Shown here: positions 25,396-39,453 of the stretch, one piece after another
Numbering within the stretch: the stretch's first letter is position 1
Layout of the letters: the number at the start of each line of letters is the position of its first letter
NCBI GenBank assembly: GCA_907165065.1
Contig: OU015523.1
Coordinates: 115,346,246 to 115,410,245, forward strand
DNA from: Caprimulgus europaeus
Lineage: Eukaryota > Chordata > Aves > Caprimulgiformes > Caprimulgidae
Length of the DNA stretch: 64,000 bases
Direction of reading: 5' to 3'
The notes under the pieces: generated by a model
The model's input: only the letters and a program-made list of their open reading frames with translations
Databases searched by the model: none
Told to the model about the DNA's origin: nothing
Program-made: the position numbers and the translations under genes

Positions 25396-27856
25396 GGCTT
25401 TGCTTCTCTCAAGTTAGGTATACAAGATTATTAGAGAATCCAAGTCACTATTTGTATTTATTTCCCTATTCTACCTGTTCAAAGAGATGTGTTCTTATAG
25501 GGCCAGACACAAACTGCCTACCACAGTGCCAGAATAAGGCAGAGAGATTTTTATTTATTTTACATTTTTAAAACAAAACAAAAAACAAGGAAACTTGGAT
25601 TCTTTTCTCATTTAGTGTTTGAGCTCCTTTCATTTATTTTTCCAGTTTCCTTTGCTAAGATTTATTTTAACAATATCCAGTTATTAAATACACCAGATAG
25701 CATGAGACTAGAAATAAGTTTGGAAGACATGACAGCAAAACAAATTAGAATACTGGAAGCTGTCAATGCACACCTTACTTCTGCATAATGCCAAACTCCT
25801 GTCCTGCTGCAGTGGTACACTGCTGAAGAATTAGATACAAACACATCCCAATTGCATTTATCACAGTGAGTTTGTTTTACATGGCTACCTTTCAACTTAT
25901 CTTTATTGCATCTTCAAAAAAAATAAAAAATAAAAAAAATTAAAGAATTCCAACTTCCTGACCAATGGATATACTGAACTAGCATAATGGATCAGTATCA
26001 AATACATTTCTGTTTTGCCAGGAAAGAATAAAAAAGTGTGAAGCATCACACTGCATTAAGATACTGACTGCTTCTCCTCCTTGCATAGGAAGCTATCACC
26101 TAATTAAGAAAAGCACACAAGTTTCAGCTGCCCAAGCTCTGGGGCACGGTGGCATCTTAGATGTATCTTGGAAGTTAAGAGAGATCCATGCCCTTCTGTA
26201 CCAACAATGATGTGCTACCCTAAAGCTCTAAACATGGCAGTAGATATTTGTGTTTACAGAGCCCATCTCCAGCCTTCATGCCTATTTAAGCATTGCAATG
26301 CTCAGTGAGCGTTGCACCAGTTGGCTTTGGGCCTCACTGATTTGCATGCTCTCCAAAAAGAGCCCATGGATGCTGCCAGGACAACGGATACTAGTCAGAA
26401 GCTTCAAAAAAGAGTCAAGATGGAAGAGGAATACAGAATGCATCCAGACACTCTCACAATGACAGCCGATCAGATAATTCCTTAACCCAAAGGAAAATAA
26501 AATACTCATGAATTTTCATATTGCAGAAAGACATTAAGAAGGGTAAGGCTGGGAGTACATGGTCTCTTGCCAGCGTGGGTGTACTGTTTGGGTCCCTGTA
26601 CTTGGCACTGTCTACTGCACCCATCGCTTGTCTTCTAGGAAGAGATTAAAATCTGAAGCTTTGAGGACAGGCTTTCACTAGATTAGCTCACAAATTTTCT
26701 TTTGCTTGCAGATCACATCAATTAAGCACAGAGCAAAGAGAAATGCACTGACTCGGGATGCAGAGAGCCCAAGTTCAAGCCCTTGCACCACTTGATTCAA
26801 AGTATCTGGGATGAGAAAATGTGCTTGAGTCAAAAAAAGATATCTTAATTGCAGTATCCTGACACTTTTGATTTCACAGAAAGGAAGGAAAGTAGAGTGT
26901 GTTCAGACTGGTACAGAGTAAAGTCAGATTTCAATCTTTGCAAGTTACTGAAAGCACAACTGCAGTCAGCTCAACACTTCCCAACAGAATTAGCACAGAT
27001 AAGAGCACCTGGCACTAACTCAGTCTTGCCAAGTTGCCAACAGTCGCACTGCTCGTATGTCTATATAACCTTCTTTGGCTTCCTTTGCCTTTAATGTCCC
27101 TGAATGAATAATCACAATGACTTTTTCATTGCTGGGTCAAGGACTTCTCTGATTCTTTGCCAGCAAATCAGGAAATTCATCCACTCTTTCAGGTGTCTGG
27201 GGAAAAATGGAGGAAAGCTCTGGAGAGCCTACTGGTACTCAGCTGGATTTTGCCTGAGTCCTTGCTGGAAAGTGGGAGGGTTACCAGCTTGAGTGAAAGC
27301 AGAATATGGGCTCTGAGCCACCACCAGCACAGCCAGCTTGAAAACATCACCGCACGCAAGCAGGGGTTTCCTGCGTGGGCACAGGAGTGAGACCCAGGAT
27401 TATGAGCACGCAGGAGGCAGCACATACTCTGCAACTTAGGCACGTTACCAGTGGGCTGGGCCAGTCCTGCTGCTTCTCAGCTCTGGTCACAGAGAAGCTG
27501 CTCAAGCTTGGCCAGCACACGCCGTACCGCTGTGAACCTCAGTGACATCCTGGCCTCGCATCTCGTGACTAGACCTCGAAGCCAGAAAATCCAATTCCAG
27601 CCCTTGTCTCTACAGCAGCAATAGCTCAATCACAGCAGCGGTCTCAGTTGCAGGAGAATAATAAATGGGCACAGGTGATGCAACATTCACCATCAGAAAG
27701 CCACTAGCAAGAGAGGCCAATGCCACCAGCCTGAATGCTATCTGTTCACAGGAAGCTCCTCAAACGAAGTATCAGGAATCTTGATTAAAGAACGATAACA
27801 GCAAGCAGCAAAAGTATATGGTTTGTTTGGTTTTTTCCCCAAAAGATATCCTTAGT

Positions 27857-27864
27857 TGACGTCA
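27857..27864. promoter_or_regulatory. Full palindromic CRE-type site (TGACGTCA)
   Basis: An exact 8-bp TGACGTCA, the consensus for CREB/ATF bZIP dimers. It lies at a distance from the CpG island with no promoter features next to it. CpG-containing palindromes are rare in methylated vertebrate DNA, but a single 8-mer can occur by chance, so the call is only of the motif. Confidence 0.3.
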
Positions 27865-30539
27865 GGTAAATCTTACCCGATGCCCTGCCTCCTGGAGCAG
27901 CTTTCTCAGCTCCAGTGATATCTCCTCAGGTGGTGCTTAAAAGTGAGGAATTAAGGTCACAGTGCCCATGTATAACATGTTGGCAACAGACCAAGCACTG
28001 TAATGGAGAATGCATAATATAAAACGAAGAAAGACTTTTTTGCATTACATTCTCTCAGGTTTAGAAATATGAGGTTTTACTCTTAATGATGGTGTGGGTA
28101 AAGTGATCTGCCTGAATAGCCTGTGTATGGCACCCCATTACATGGAGGCTTTGAACATTCTACCTCACTGCCCCATTACCCTATGGAGGTAAGAAGAAAA
28201 AAACCAAACAGCTATAAGTCATACACACAGTATATTCAGGATGAAGAGGAGGAGAGGAAGAGGCATCACACTACACCTTCAGAGACAAAAGCTCACACTC
28301 CCCCAAAAGCCATCTCCTGTCAACCCATCCACAGCAACAACCACACTGCGCTCTACATTTCATCAGATTCAGAAACTTGTGTTTTACCTACACTTCAGCG
28401 ATGGACTAGCAAAGTTCAGGGGTTCTGAGACCTTTTTGTGCCTCGTGGAAACACAAGCCAGCACTTGCATATTCAAAGACAACACCTTGCACGTGTATTC
28501 ATTCAACTCTGACAAGCAGAGAGGTGTCAGGCACACCCCTGACAAAATTCATCAGACTCCGTATCTGCCATGGTCTCCTCTGCTGGCCTCAGATTCTCAC
28601 ACAGAAAGGAAATAGTTAACTCTCTTGCATTTGTTCTTGACAAGTGTTTTGGACTACATTTTGCTATGGCACACAATAGCCGACCTCTCTTCATCTCATT
28701 AAGGCTGTACTGATGTGCGACACAGTCATAAAACACAATTTCACTCCTAAATCTTGCTTTATTTTCACTCAACACTATGCCAAGCACAAATCTAAGAAGG
28801 TCACAACACTTTTTCCAGCACAAACAGAAGTGAAGAATAACTTAAAAACAAACTGCAAACCTAAAATGTTATTGCACTTTACCTCTCTCACGTCTAGCAC
28901 TGTGCAGTAACAAAAAGTCTGGAACATTTCCACAATGAAAATATGTAAATTAATTACCCTCTTATGTTGATTGATGCAAGTTATTTTGGTTGAGAACAAT
29001 GCAAGTCACCCGCAGTTTACAAAACAATATGTCAATAAAATGAGCTAGACCTGCTGAAGAAAATATTTGTTGTAGCCTAAAGCTATTTTTGCACATGCAT
29101 AACCTTGAATTACAGTTTTTAGAAAAAAACATACCACTTCCACATTCTGATTAGCAACTAGTAAGTTGAGACTTGCTTTTCCTCAAGTGCTAAGGAATCT
29201 ATTAATGTACCAGACAAAAATATACCAAGGAAGGTTACAGAGAGCATATTATCATCCTTCATGATTCCAGCAAATGAGAAGTGACAAAACTGAAAAAATT
29301 ACAGACAAAGCTTTTTTATTGAGAAAACAAAAATGCTTCAAGGCATCAAGTGTTACTCTCTCAGCATGTTTTCTTCTCCTCCAGCCCCCCCATATTGCAT
29401 GAAGAAAAAAAAAAAATAATTTTATAAACAAAACATTACTAGATAAAGCTTCACTTTGCATCAAACCCTTAACAGAGTTCATAGCCCCTTCTGGAAGGGC
29501 CAGAGCTGCTTGCTGCTCCAGCCTGATCTGTTACACCCACACCTACTCAACCTGGCTGAGAAATAGGATAAAAGTCATGCTAGGGAGGGCAAGAGGGACC
29601 CATCAGAGGTGCTGGTCCAAAAGGGATTCAGGGTTGGAGACAATCAGACAGCAGTGGTTAAAGTTCCTTCACATTGTTTGAGGTGTGATGTATCTATAGC
29701 TCTCTAAGATGCCAACAGTCAGGACATGCAGGTACACCAACCTCCCAAGATGTGGGTAGGACAAGTCAGACCTTCGCACTGAGGAGCCCAGCTCGGGGCA
29801 CGTAGGTCTTGAAACCACTACACAGCAATCCCATAAAAATTAAGGGCCTTGTTGGTTTGCTCTTTTTAAGACTTGGGCAAACTAAAATGAGTCATGAGTA
29901 CCAGAAAGCTTCAAATATGCAAATATACATTGCAAAGAATCAAAACATTTACCCGACACCTGCTTGCTGGAGGATTTAACTCAGTCAACAAAATTCTCGG
30001 GTAACTCCCTGCTGAGTATCCAGCTTCTTGTTACCATCTCAGCTTCTGGGAATGAAGGTTCTGGGATTTCTGTCAGAAAACTGTCTCCCAGTCCTATCTA
30101 TTTCTTGTGTTAACTTTCAAGAGCAAGATGGGAGAAAACTGTGAAGTTTCACATTCCTCTACAATCCAAGTTGCTGGAGAGAGCTCATTTTGTCACCTCC
30201 TCCCTCCTTTCAGAGCTTTTCCTGAAACAGCTATAGGAAATGTGATTTTATTCACTCCCCTGAACTTGCAGCATCTTATATTACATCCTCTCTCGAGGAT
30301 AACTCTGGCATCACTCACTGCTGCTTGCTGCTCCCGAAAGGACACCGGCCACGAAGGGGAGCGAGGGGACAAACACCACCCCCACCAGCCAGGAAGCTCC
30401 CAGTATCAGCTGCAGAACAGACCGTGGGTCCTGCTAACTTCACTCTGCAGCTGCTAGGAAAAGTATTTCAGCTGCTGATCTGCATTACATTAAAGTTGTT
30501 GCCCTAGAAACATAAGTGATATTACAAATTCAAGCTTCC

Positions 30540-30566
30540 AAAAAAAAAAAAAATTATATATATATT
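30540..30566. repeat. A run followed by (TA)n
   Basis: Fourteen A followed by tatatatatat. A compound simple repeat. Confidence 0.8.
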
Positions 30567-33500
30567 TTGCAAAAACTTTGCACTTCTCGCTACACCTTTC
30601 CCTCTTCCCCCATACTTCTTAAAAGGCCTAAAACCCAATAAATGCAAATAAAGCCACAGAAACACATGAAGCCTTCTAACTACAGAGAGGGAGCAATTTC
30701 CAAGCACTAATAATACCTGCATCTTACTGGACATCATACTGAGACCTAGCAAACTAAAACACTTTTTGCAATGGGGCTATATTATTCAGGTCCAATTAAC
30801 CATGGATGTAAAACTGAAATGAGATAAACACTACTTTATGCAAGCAGTTTTATTGAGTCTGTCACATTACCAAAGATCCAAAGAAGCATCTTAAGCAAGC
30901 TATTCTCACTGCAAAATAAATAATACATTTTAATGAGAAGGAAAATATCCTGTGTGTCAAGGATTAGCAACTTGAATGTGGAGTGAGTCTGCCTGACTGT
31001 AATAGAGACCTTGAAAACATCAGATCAACTAGAAGCTTGCAACCACAGCTCACCCCACCATTTCTTAAAACTCAAAATGCAGAAGGAAACATAAACTAAT
31101 ATATATTCTGTTTCTGCAGGACACATTTTTTCTGCTCACCTTCTCATAGACGGATATTACTTCTGCATAGATGTATTATCTCTCTGTATTTCTATTTCCA
31201 AAAAGTAATAAAAATATAGTATTAATCTGAGGCCAACACAGAAACAGGAAAAAGAGTCCCAAAAGTCACCTCCCTGCCTCCTCCAAACTTAGACCAGATA
31301 TATCAGAATGAAGATGTTAAATCAGAAAAATCAACATTTTTAAAAGGCACATGTGATGTTTTTTCATGACTTTTATAAAATATGGAAAGTAAAGAGAAAA
31401 ACCTTCAATCTCAAAAAATAAGTCTCGAAAAAATAATTCTAAAGATGACTAAAATCACAGCTTTGGGTTATATTTTTACTGTACAAAAAGCAAGACATAA
31501 AAAAACAATCAAGATATATTTTGAGTTCTTTTCACCCACTGCCTTGCTAAAGCTACAAAAGGCAAAACCAGGAAGAAATCACAGAAAGGAAGACTTCTAC
31601 CTACCTGCAACCTCAACTTGCATTAGAAATATCCATACTACACCAAAATAAGATCCACACCAAAGCATACAATATGCTTAGTCTTTATCCATTGAGCTGA
31701 TGGTGACTCCTCCTGAAGTGAAATACTGTTCTGGAGCTGTGCTATAAAACTAATGATATCATGGACTGCAGTTTTGCTTGCTTCATGTTGATGAAAATGC
31801 CAAGGTACACTGTAAGTAGTATTTTTCCCTTTCAATTTTAGGCTGAGATTTTACAGTAAAACTAAAATTTATCTCAGGCAGCTTCATTTCATACTAGATA
31901 TTTTCTGAGGCTGGTTTTTCACTTGTATTTGCGCACTACTACCTAAAGCCAATGTTTCTGCACAAACATATTCTAATGCTTACAACATTAAATAAAAACC
32001 TGATGCAGGAATATCTGGCCTAAAGAAGCTAATGCCATGTGAGATTAGGGATGTTTCCAGCTGGATCCTACTACCCCAGGTTGAACAAAAAGCACTGATG
32101 AAAAGGGAGGGAGGAGGAGAAAAAAGAAAGAGGAAAAGGCACGTCCTTCTTATTGTAAATTCATTTCAACAACTAACAAAGCCACAGAGACACACAAATA
32201 TGACACTCTGAAATATCCAGGTTATTTTGAGACACAGTTGTGCAATGAGGTAATTCTAAAATCCCCCATAGGACAAGCTGCAGGAACAAGGTCCTATAGC
32301 AGAGACAGACTGCCACACTGTTCCAGAGGCAACAGAGCCACATCCATGCTTCTAATAAAGTCTTTAATTTACAACTTTGGTTAATTTATTTCAACACCTC
32401 TATGGATTCATTCAATAACTTGAAGACAACTGAACTTGTCTTTTAGTCTCAGTCATTTGGTGGGTTGGCTTTCATTACTCCTGCACAACTGTGTATTAAA
32501 TTAAGAATTTTCTCTTCTCTGGAACTATCTGCTCAATAATATAATCCTGTAACATCAAGAAATTATTTTACTATGTCATTCCCCTTTAGTACTGCATCAC
32601 TAGTTTTACATACCTCTAGAAGACTCTAGATATTGCATAACTTCCTTAGCCTGCAAAGTAACAGAGTGACTCAGTTAATATATTTACATTTTCTGTAATT
32701 TGGCATTTGAGCCCACAGAGACATTACTTCGTTGTCATCTCTGCTCAAATTCTGGCTTGTTAGCATCTAGAGAAATCAATGCCACAAAGCACTTCATTTT
32801 AAAACTTCATCTTCTTTCAACCTAGATCTTCATTAACGTGAAAACTAAATAGGTACACAGCTCGCTGTCTCTCTACACGTTAAGTAAATTCATACAGATA
32901 TATGCAGAAGAGGGTGCTTGCTAAGTCTGTGCATGCACACACTTATTTTTTATTTATGTGTCCCATTCAAATTTACAAAAGTTTTTTTAAACTGTTTGGA
33001 GAATAACTGCAGGTTTCAATGTGCAACAACCATCTCTTGTTATTTCTTTTCCATTTTGTCCCCTAAACAATGGAAGAAAATATTGGAAGAGTTGAAAAAT
33101 GGGAAAACACTCTTTAAGTTTTAAAATATTCCTAAACAATTCCATTTGGGTGAAAATCCTTTTCTGTCAAAACCAAAGTGATCAAACAAAAATAAGTAAA
33201 AAATTTAGAGGTCCCAAAGTATTTTCAGAACGATGGATCACTTGGGATTTCTCATCATATTTTCCACTGAAACAGCAGATTGAGCTCCCCAGGGTGCTGA
33301 CAAATCTCCTCCTGCAGCTTTGTAAGCACCAGTCAGGCAGGAGTGCTCTGGAGCTGACTGGTATCAATACATATCCCACTCATTGCTGTCATTTCACCAG
33401 CATCCCACCCCTGTGCAGTAACAGTTCAGTTCTTCCAGTTGTTTCAAGCTTCCTAGATTGAAATATCACTATTTTAACTCCCCATTTAACAAGCATGAGT

Positions 33501-34706
33501 CCGCATAAAGATAGGTTTGGAATTTTTCTTCTTATTAAAAAGAAGTGGTTAATACTAATAGATGTAATTAAGTTTTATATTGACATATCCATATTCTGAC
33601 CCATGAATTATTCTCCTCTTCCACTAGCCCTAGGATGTTTACAAAAAAGCTAAGCTATATGGTCACATCCCCACCTCCCAGCAACTCCTTTCCTACACTA
33701 CCTTACATGACACCCAGATATACCATGATGACTGCTGACTCCTTTCAAGTACTTAAAACCTCAAGAGCCAGGACCTCATTCATAACCACATAACTAAATA
33801 ATGAGGATTCCCAGTGCAAAATGGAAGCACAAGAATGCTCCCATTTTGCTCTGCCAAACTCCAGTCCCTCTTTCAGTGACCTCCTCATTATGTGCAAAAT
33901 AATTGGACTCTTACTCTTGTGTTTATTGGGGAGAGGGGATTGGTATCATCGCTTGCTCGTCACGCAAAGGGCTTTCTGTGGGTTCCAAATCAAGGCACCT
34001 CAATTCCTGCGCATGTCCCGTGACCACCAGCCCTGTGCAGGGAGGTCCCACGGTCTGTCCACCACCCACACAGCAGCACAGTTTGCCTTGCATGGGACAC
34101 ACACAGAGACCGTGCCTCGCACTAAGGTCAGCAATCAAATGTGCAACAGAACAATCCTGCATGGCCTCAACTGCTCTGCTTCAGCCTCTCTATCCATAAA
34201 ACCCAAAGACAATGGGTTTGGCTATCTCTGCATGGGAATGCAGGGCAGCTTAATCTTTACTTACAAAATCAGAATATAAGATGTTTTAAGCAATTTTGAC
34301 TATGTATCCAGTATTCTTTTCTTTACACCACTAATCCTTTATTAAATCACTGCCTCTGCTTCAGCATCTTTCTTCACAGCATCAACCTCGCTGTGTGAGA
34401 ACTGCAAGTCTGTCTAGGGTCTTTCTCAGCTCACTGACCTACTTATTGCCACAAAGACTGGCATTAATAGAATTTCCTTTCTCTTTTAATTTCTGCTATT
34501 TTTTCTTTTCTAATTGATGCTTCCCAACTACAGACTCTCTGTAAGTTAAGTGTGCTTACCCTTGTTAAGAACTTTAATCCAAAAACTACTTTCACAAAAC
34601 ACAACACCCACATGCTCTCAATAGCAGACATCTCCAGCAAAGAAAATTAACAGCTGTTAACCATCCTGGGTCTCCAAATTAAAAGAAACCTAGTAGTGAC
34701 ACTGTC

Positions 34707-34722
34707 TTTTTTTTTTTTTTTT
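34707..34722. repeat. Poly-T run
   Basis: Sixteen consecutive T. A homopolymer. Confidence 0.85.
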
Positions 34723-37700
34723 AACCTATAAAGACCTTTCTTTATTCTTTTCTTTCACCAATATCCTTTTCTAACAAACACCAGTGTGTTGGCACTACTG
34801 GAGGTGACTGAACCCACTCAAGATGGTAAGTGTGGAATTTTTCTCAGCTGATTTCAGCCAGCTGGAAGTTATGTATCTAATCTAAGTTAGTCACCTCCAC
34901 TGACACTGTAATCAATAAGAGCAGAATGAATCACCCACCCCAAGTGCCTTGACAGATGTCTGGGAAGGAAAGAGGGGAAAAAATCCCACCTGGAGGTGCT
35001 TCTCATTAACCATACAGGGAGCCTCTGCTACTAGGCAGGGGCAACCCTTCACAGGTGGGATTCATTTATCTCCAGCTCTGCTGATAAGGAGACCAGGAGA
35101 CCTGTCTTCTTCACTGAAGGACCCCAGCTTAGAGCCTGGACTCAGATAAACCGCAATTCTATGAAGGCTCATGGGTGACTTCTGAACACCTTAAAATCTA
35201 GATCTCTTCCCTCTAGAGAAACACCACTTAATTACTTTTATGCTGTTATTAAGTTTCTCCTACAGGAAAAGGAAGAGCAGGAGGGAAATGTTGAATTAAA
35301 TCAATATGCACAGCATCCTAACCGACATGACTTACTTTGCTACCACTGCAGATCTGGGCCAAGCTTATGCAATGCATGGTCATGTAGCCAGGGCTTGCAC
35401 TGCTGGAGGGATTTGGGAGCAGCAAGACAACAAACTGGGATTCCTTCTTCTTTGCTCTCTTCCCTCCTCACTCCCTGCTGTAAACATAAATGCATACTCT
35501 GCACAAGGACAGTCTAAGACAGCACAAATTAAATAAAATTACAAGAGCAAAGAGAGATCCAAAGGCTCAAATCACAAAGCTTTGTTTTTTCAGAGAAAAT
35601 GCAGGTGATTCTTAGTTCCAGCCAAACTAAGTTAACAGAAAGAAATGGTGGCAGCAGAAGAATGTGGATCCAAAACATCTTACACCCGTCTCTCTGCTCT
35701 CCTGATTCTAGAGAAAACCAGTGAGTATATTAGACATTGGTTTAACTGGAAGGAAGTAGTATATTAGCCAGCCTACATCAAAAGGGAGAAGAGGGTTATA
35801 CCCAACACAAAAGGAGCTTAAGAGCCTGAAGTATAAGCAAACACATCTCAGGACTGGTCTCTTGGGTCCACCAGCTCTGTATGCTAAGTAAAAACCTCCC
35901 ATCCAAAGGAAACCGAATAACTACCTTGTAGGGTTTTCTTTGTCTTGGGCAGAACTGCTGAGCATGGTCTGCTGCTCATCAAAAATCTGAGGACAGCTGT
36001 CTCCTGTATCTCACTCAACCACTAACCCTTGGGTGGCCAGGGAGTAAGTCAATTCATCTACCTCTGCCTTGATTCCTTCATTTCTAAAATGGGAGTGAGT
36101 TAAGATCCTGTCCCTCCTCATGAAGCCTTTTGATATTTATCAGTGAAACAAACTACATGTTTGTGGGCTGAAGCTGTGTCCCCAGTACATAAGTGCAAAC
36201 AAGCCTCTGAAAGGGGCTGGATGTGCAAATCAGCAAGACCATACCAGACAGCAGCAGTTCAGGGCCGTTTAGCAGCATTTTGACTCATTATCAGTCATTC
36301 CTATCAAACTGCTCCATAAGCTCCCTCCTTCTAAAGGTTCATCTTCTGAAACACCCACATGCTAAATACCAAGATATACTCAATGTTTTCTGGGAACTCA
36401 TTAGGGAAAGCTATCACTAGAACAAATCAGAATCCCATGTCTCCACAGTACCACTGCAGGTGGAGCATAAGTCTGCCCATTTAAATGAAGTGTGAGGGCT
36501 TGTTCCTAACCCCTCCCTAGAAGGTAACAGCTTTAGGACTTACTGCTGAGGGTGGGTCAAGCCCAAAAGGCCAACATTTGCATTGAAACCTTGACCCCAG
36601 AGATTTTGCAGAGTTGTACAATACAAGACCTGAAGGTGATCGGCATTAATAACATCTCTCTCAAAATAAATTTGGGAAATATTTGTTAAGAGTCTCAGGA
36701 TTTCTACTTTTCCTTTTAGTATCTTGTTTCAGTGGGACGAACCCTGGCACATAGACAACGATGGTAAAATGGTTTCCTTGGGGGAAGGATTGGTCTGGAG
36801 ACTTATTTCTTCATTCCATGACTACTAAGTGAATGTCTCTCGCTAGATTTGAATGTTTGGATATGACAGAACATGCCAAACCTTTATATGTTCACAATAC
36901 AGCCAGCAATACAACCCCAGTCAGGGTCCAAACTTTTAGGAAGAAAAGAGTTATTAGTTTTGGAAATGGTGGCAAAACTGACACTTCTCATTCTTGTTTT
37001 TGTCCCAGTTACCCAAAGTCAAAGTGAATTCACAAATGGCCATAGAAGAGATGCTAAGAGCTAAAAAAGAATCAGTACAGGAAAGTGAGCTAGAAAAAGG
37101 TTTTTCTTTCAAATTAACAGATTGACTGATAGTTTTAAAACCCACAGTCTGGTGTGTTTTTAGCTTAATTCTATGGTTTTGTTTGGCTCATGATAAAATA
37201 ACATTACTTAAAATGAAAGGCTCTGACTCAAAATGGGAAAGAGATGAGTACAGGCTACGGCATTCCTGCATCTAGAACTCAACAATCTCCTGACTGCTTT
37301 CAGCTGTACCTGGGGTTGACCTGCTGGAATAAGCAGCCAAAGTTCCTCCATTTGCAAGGCATGGCATACAACTCTGCACAATGGTTGGTTTTAAACCCCT
37401 GCTCTGTAAATAGCAGCCACTCAGCAATCACTTTGCAAAGGGCTCTGCTCCCATCTCCACCCAGGAGATGAGCTTTAGCTTTATACTCACTGCATCGCCC
37501 AAAGAGAAGGAAGGAAAGAGCAAACCAACCAGCCACATCTCCCTCAGGAAGCATGTCCAGAATTAATCCAACTTTTTCATTTTCACAGGATCTAAGCCCT
37601 ATGACTTCCTAACAGGTATCTGAAAGACACATACTCTCAAAGACTTGATTTTTCCTTCAGATGTGAAACCTCACACTGATTTTATTAAGGCATATTCAAT

Positions 37701-39424
37701 CAAATGCCATGCCAAAGGCAGCTCTGGCTTTAGAATGTTGTTTTAATAGACCTATAGCTGAATATTACTGCAGATAAAGCTACTCTAAAATCCAGCCCTG
37801 AGCTGTCACTCCTGTTACACTTAGAAATGTATAACCAAGTGAGGCCTTAAATTACAACCCAGGCTTGTATTTTTAAATATTTGTTATAGTTACCCCTGGA
37901 TACTTTGCTGTGAAACTTGATCAACGTGTTGATATATGCAGAGATTAAGTCATCCAGCCTCTACTGGCAGGAAAACGAACACTCACAAGAAGAAGTCATT
38001 ATTCTTTTTGTCCATAATCCATAGAATCAGATTCTAATCTCAGCTTCACTGTGGTGGATTGAAAACGACTCCCTGAATGCCAAGAACTACTTAACCAAGA
38101 GGACAGAACAAACTAGGACTTCTGCTAACCTTCAGCAACAAATATAGTTACACCATCAGTACAATAAAGATAGCCCACCCATAAAGTGCACCTTGAAGGT
38201 GGCCAATCCTATTACGAATAACTTTAAAACACATAAGAGCAACATTATTTAAACTCTGCAAGGATGTACCACAATAACAAATCCTCAATGTACACACGCA
38301 CTGCACAAGAACTCCCACTCCACACAGGATAATGACCTACATAATTTCTGCTTAATTATTCCTATTTAAGCCAGTGCATATCTCCATATAACCCCTGAAG
38401 GGCATCTGCAAGAGTAGCCATGAGCACAGCAGGTTTCCTTGCCCAGCCTGCCTCCTGCACACGGCTGCTCTGCAAGCCCCTAGCTGCCTGGGAGCACCAG
38501 CATCACAGTGACCACCATATATACTTGGCTTCACAAGCTCCTGACTATGTGGAGGGCTGACCTCTGGCTGCTGGAGAGCAATTTTGGTCTTGATGGCGAT
38601 ATCTCAACAACCCTCAAGACACAGGGTTGATTTACCCTACAGGATTATCCAAATGAGTAATGATGCTTCTAAGACTCCAGCAACGCATCCATCAGGAGAC
38701 AAATTACTTTTGATGTAAAAGGCTTAGCCCTCCTTCCACACTGGCACAGGCACTGGGGATGTCTTACCATGACTGAGCACTGGGGCAAGAGCACAGAAGT
38801 GAAAAAGGTGAATTATATGCACAAGAGATCATTGCAGGATGCTTTAAATTCCCCCCTCTTGCCAATGACCCCCTTGACACAGATGTGAGCCAGGCCAGTA
38901 CGCTGGGCAGAGCAGCCCCTTGCAGAGCGTACACTGCTGTGATCGATCTGTTACAGCTGCAGGGGCGATGGAATGCTGAATTCATTTTATAAATGCTTGG
39001 GCTAAGAAGTACTTGTGCAATAGAGAAATGATGAAGCCAAAAAGAAATCTCTGAGAAGAGCTAGTAAAAGAAGTGATGTGAATTTCTGCAATAAACACAT
39101 TCCTTCAGCTTCTGTCTGCCTATCACAATAATGACTTATTCAAAGCTTTTGGGAATAGGTAGTAAAATTCATTTTAGTATTACTATAATCATCTTAATTT
39201 TTACACATAAAACAACAAACCAATAACATAAGGGATGAAACATGCCCCAAGTCATTGTCTCCCAGAATCTATGTGCAGACACACTTTCTGCTTGCACATA
39301 CAGTTAGCTAATGAAAAACTAAGTCTGAAAACACATTTTAGGCTTGTCAATCTAAGAACACCAAACAAACACATTAACTATGTTGTTTCAGCCATGCTGA
39401 AAATCTCAGGTATTTAAAAGAGCT

Positions 39425-39453
39425 AAAAAAACCAAAACAACAACAACAAAAAA
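39425..39453. repeat. A-rich (CAA)n tract
   Basis: A run, then CAA units, then A run. The same compositional class as 17109-17153. Confidence 0.8.

Larger units (their letters stand above)
21484..30000. other. Noncoding stretch, no gene recognised
   Basis: AT-rich intron-like DNA. Contains an exact 31-bp tandem duplication (25093-25154), A-rich runs (25218-25236, 25369-25395, about 25917-25942), a palindromic TGACGTCA (27857-27864) and an A run near 29405. A good minus-strand donor-like site occurs at about 25013 (reads ccaaaccaaggtgagc on minus). A 50-bp acceptor-to-donor interval upstream of it is too short and unsupported to call. Confidence 0.6.

Noticed and set aside
33821-34279. 152-codon plus frame with a hydrophobic segment
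   Set aside because: No family resemblance, no start context and several other overlapping frames; most likely chance.
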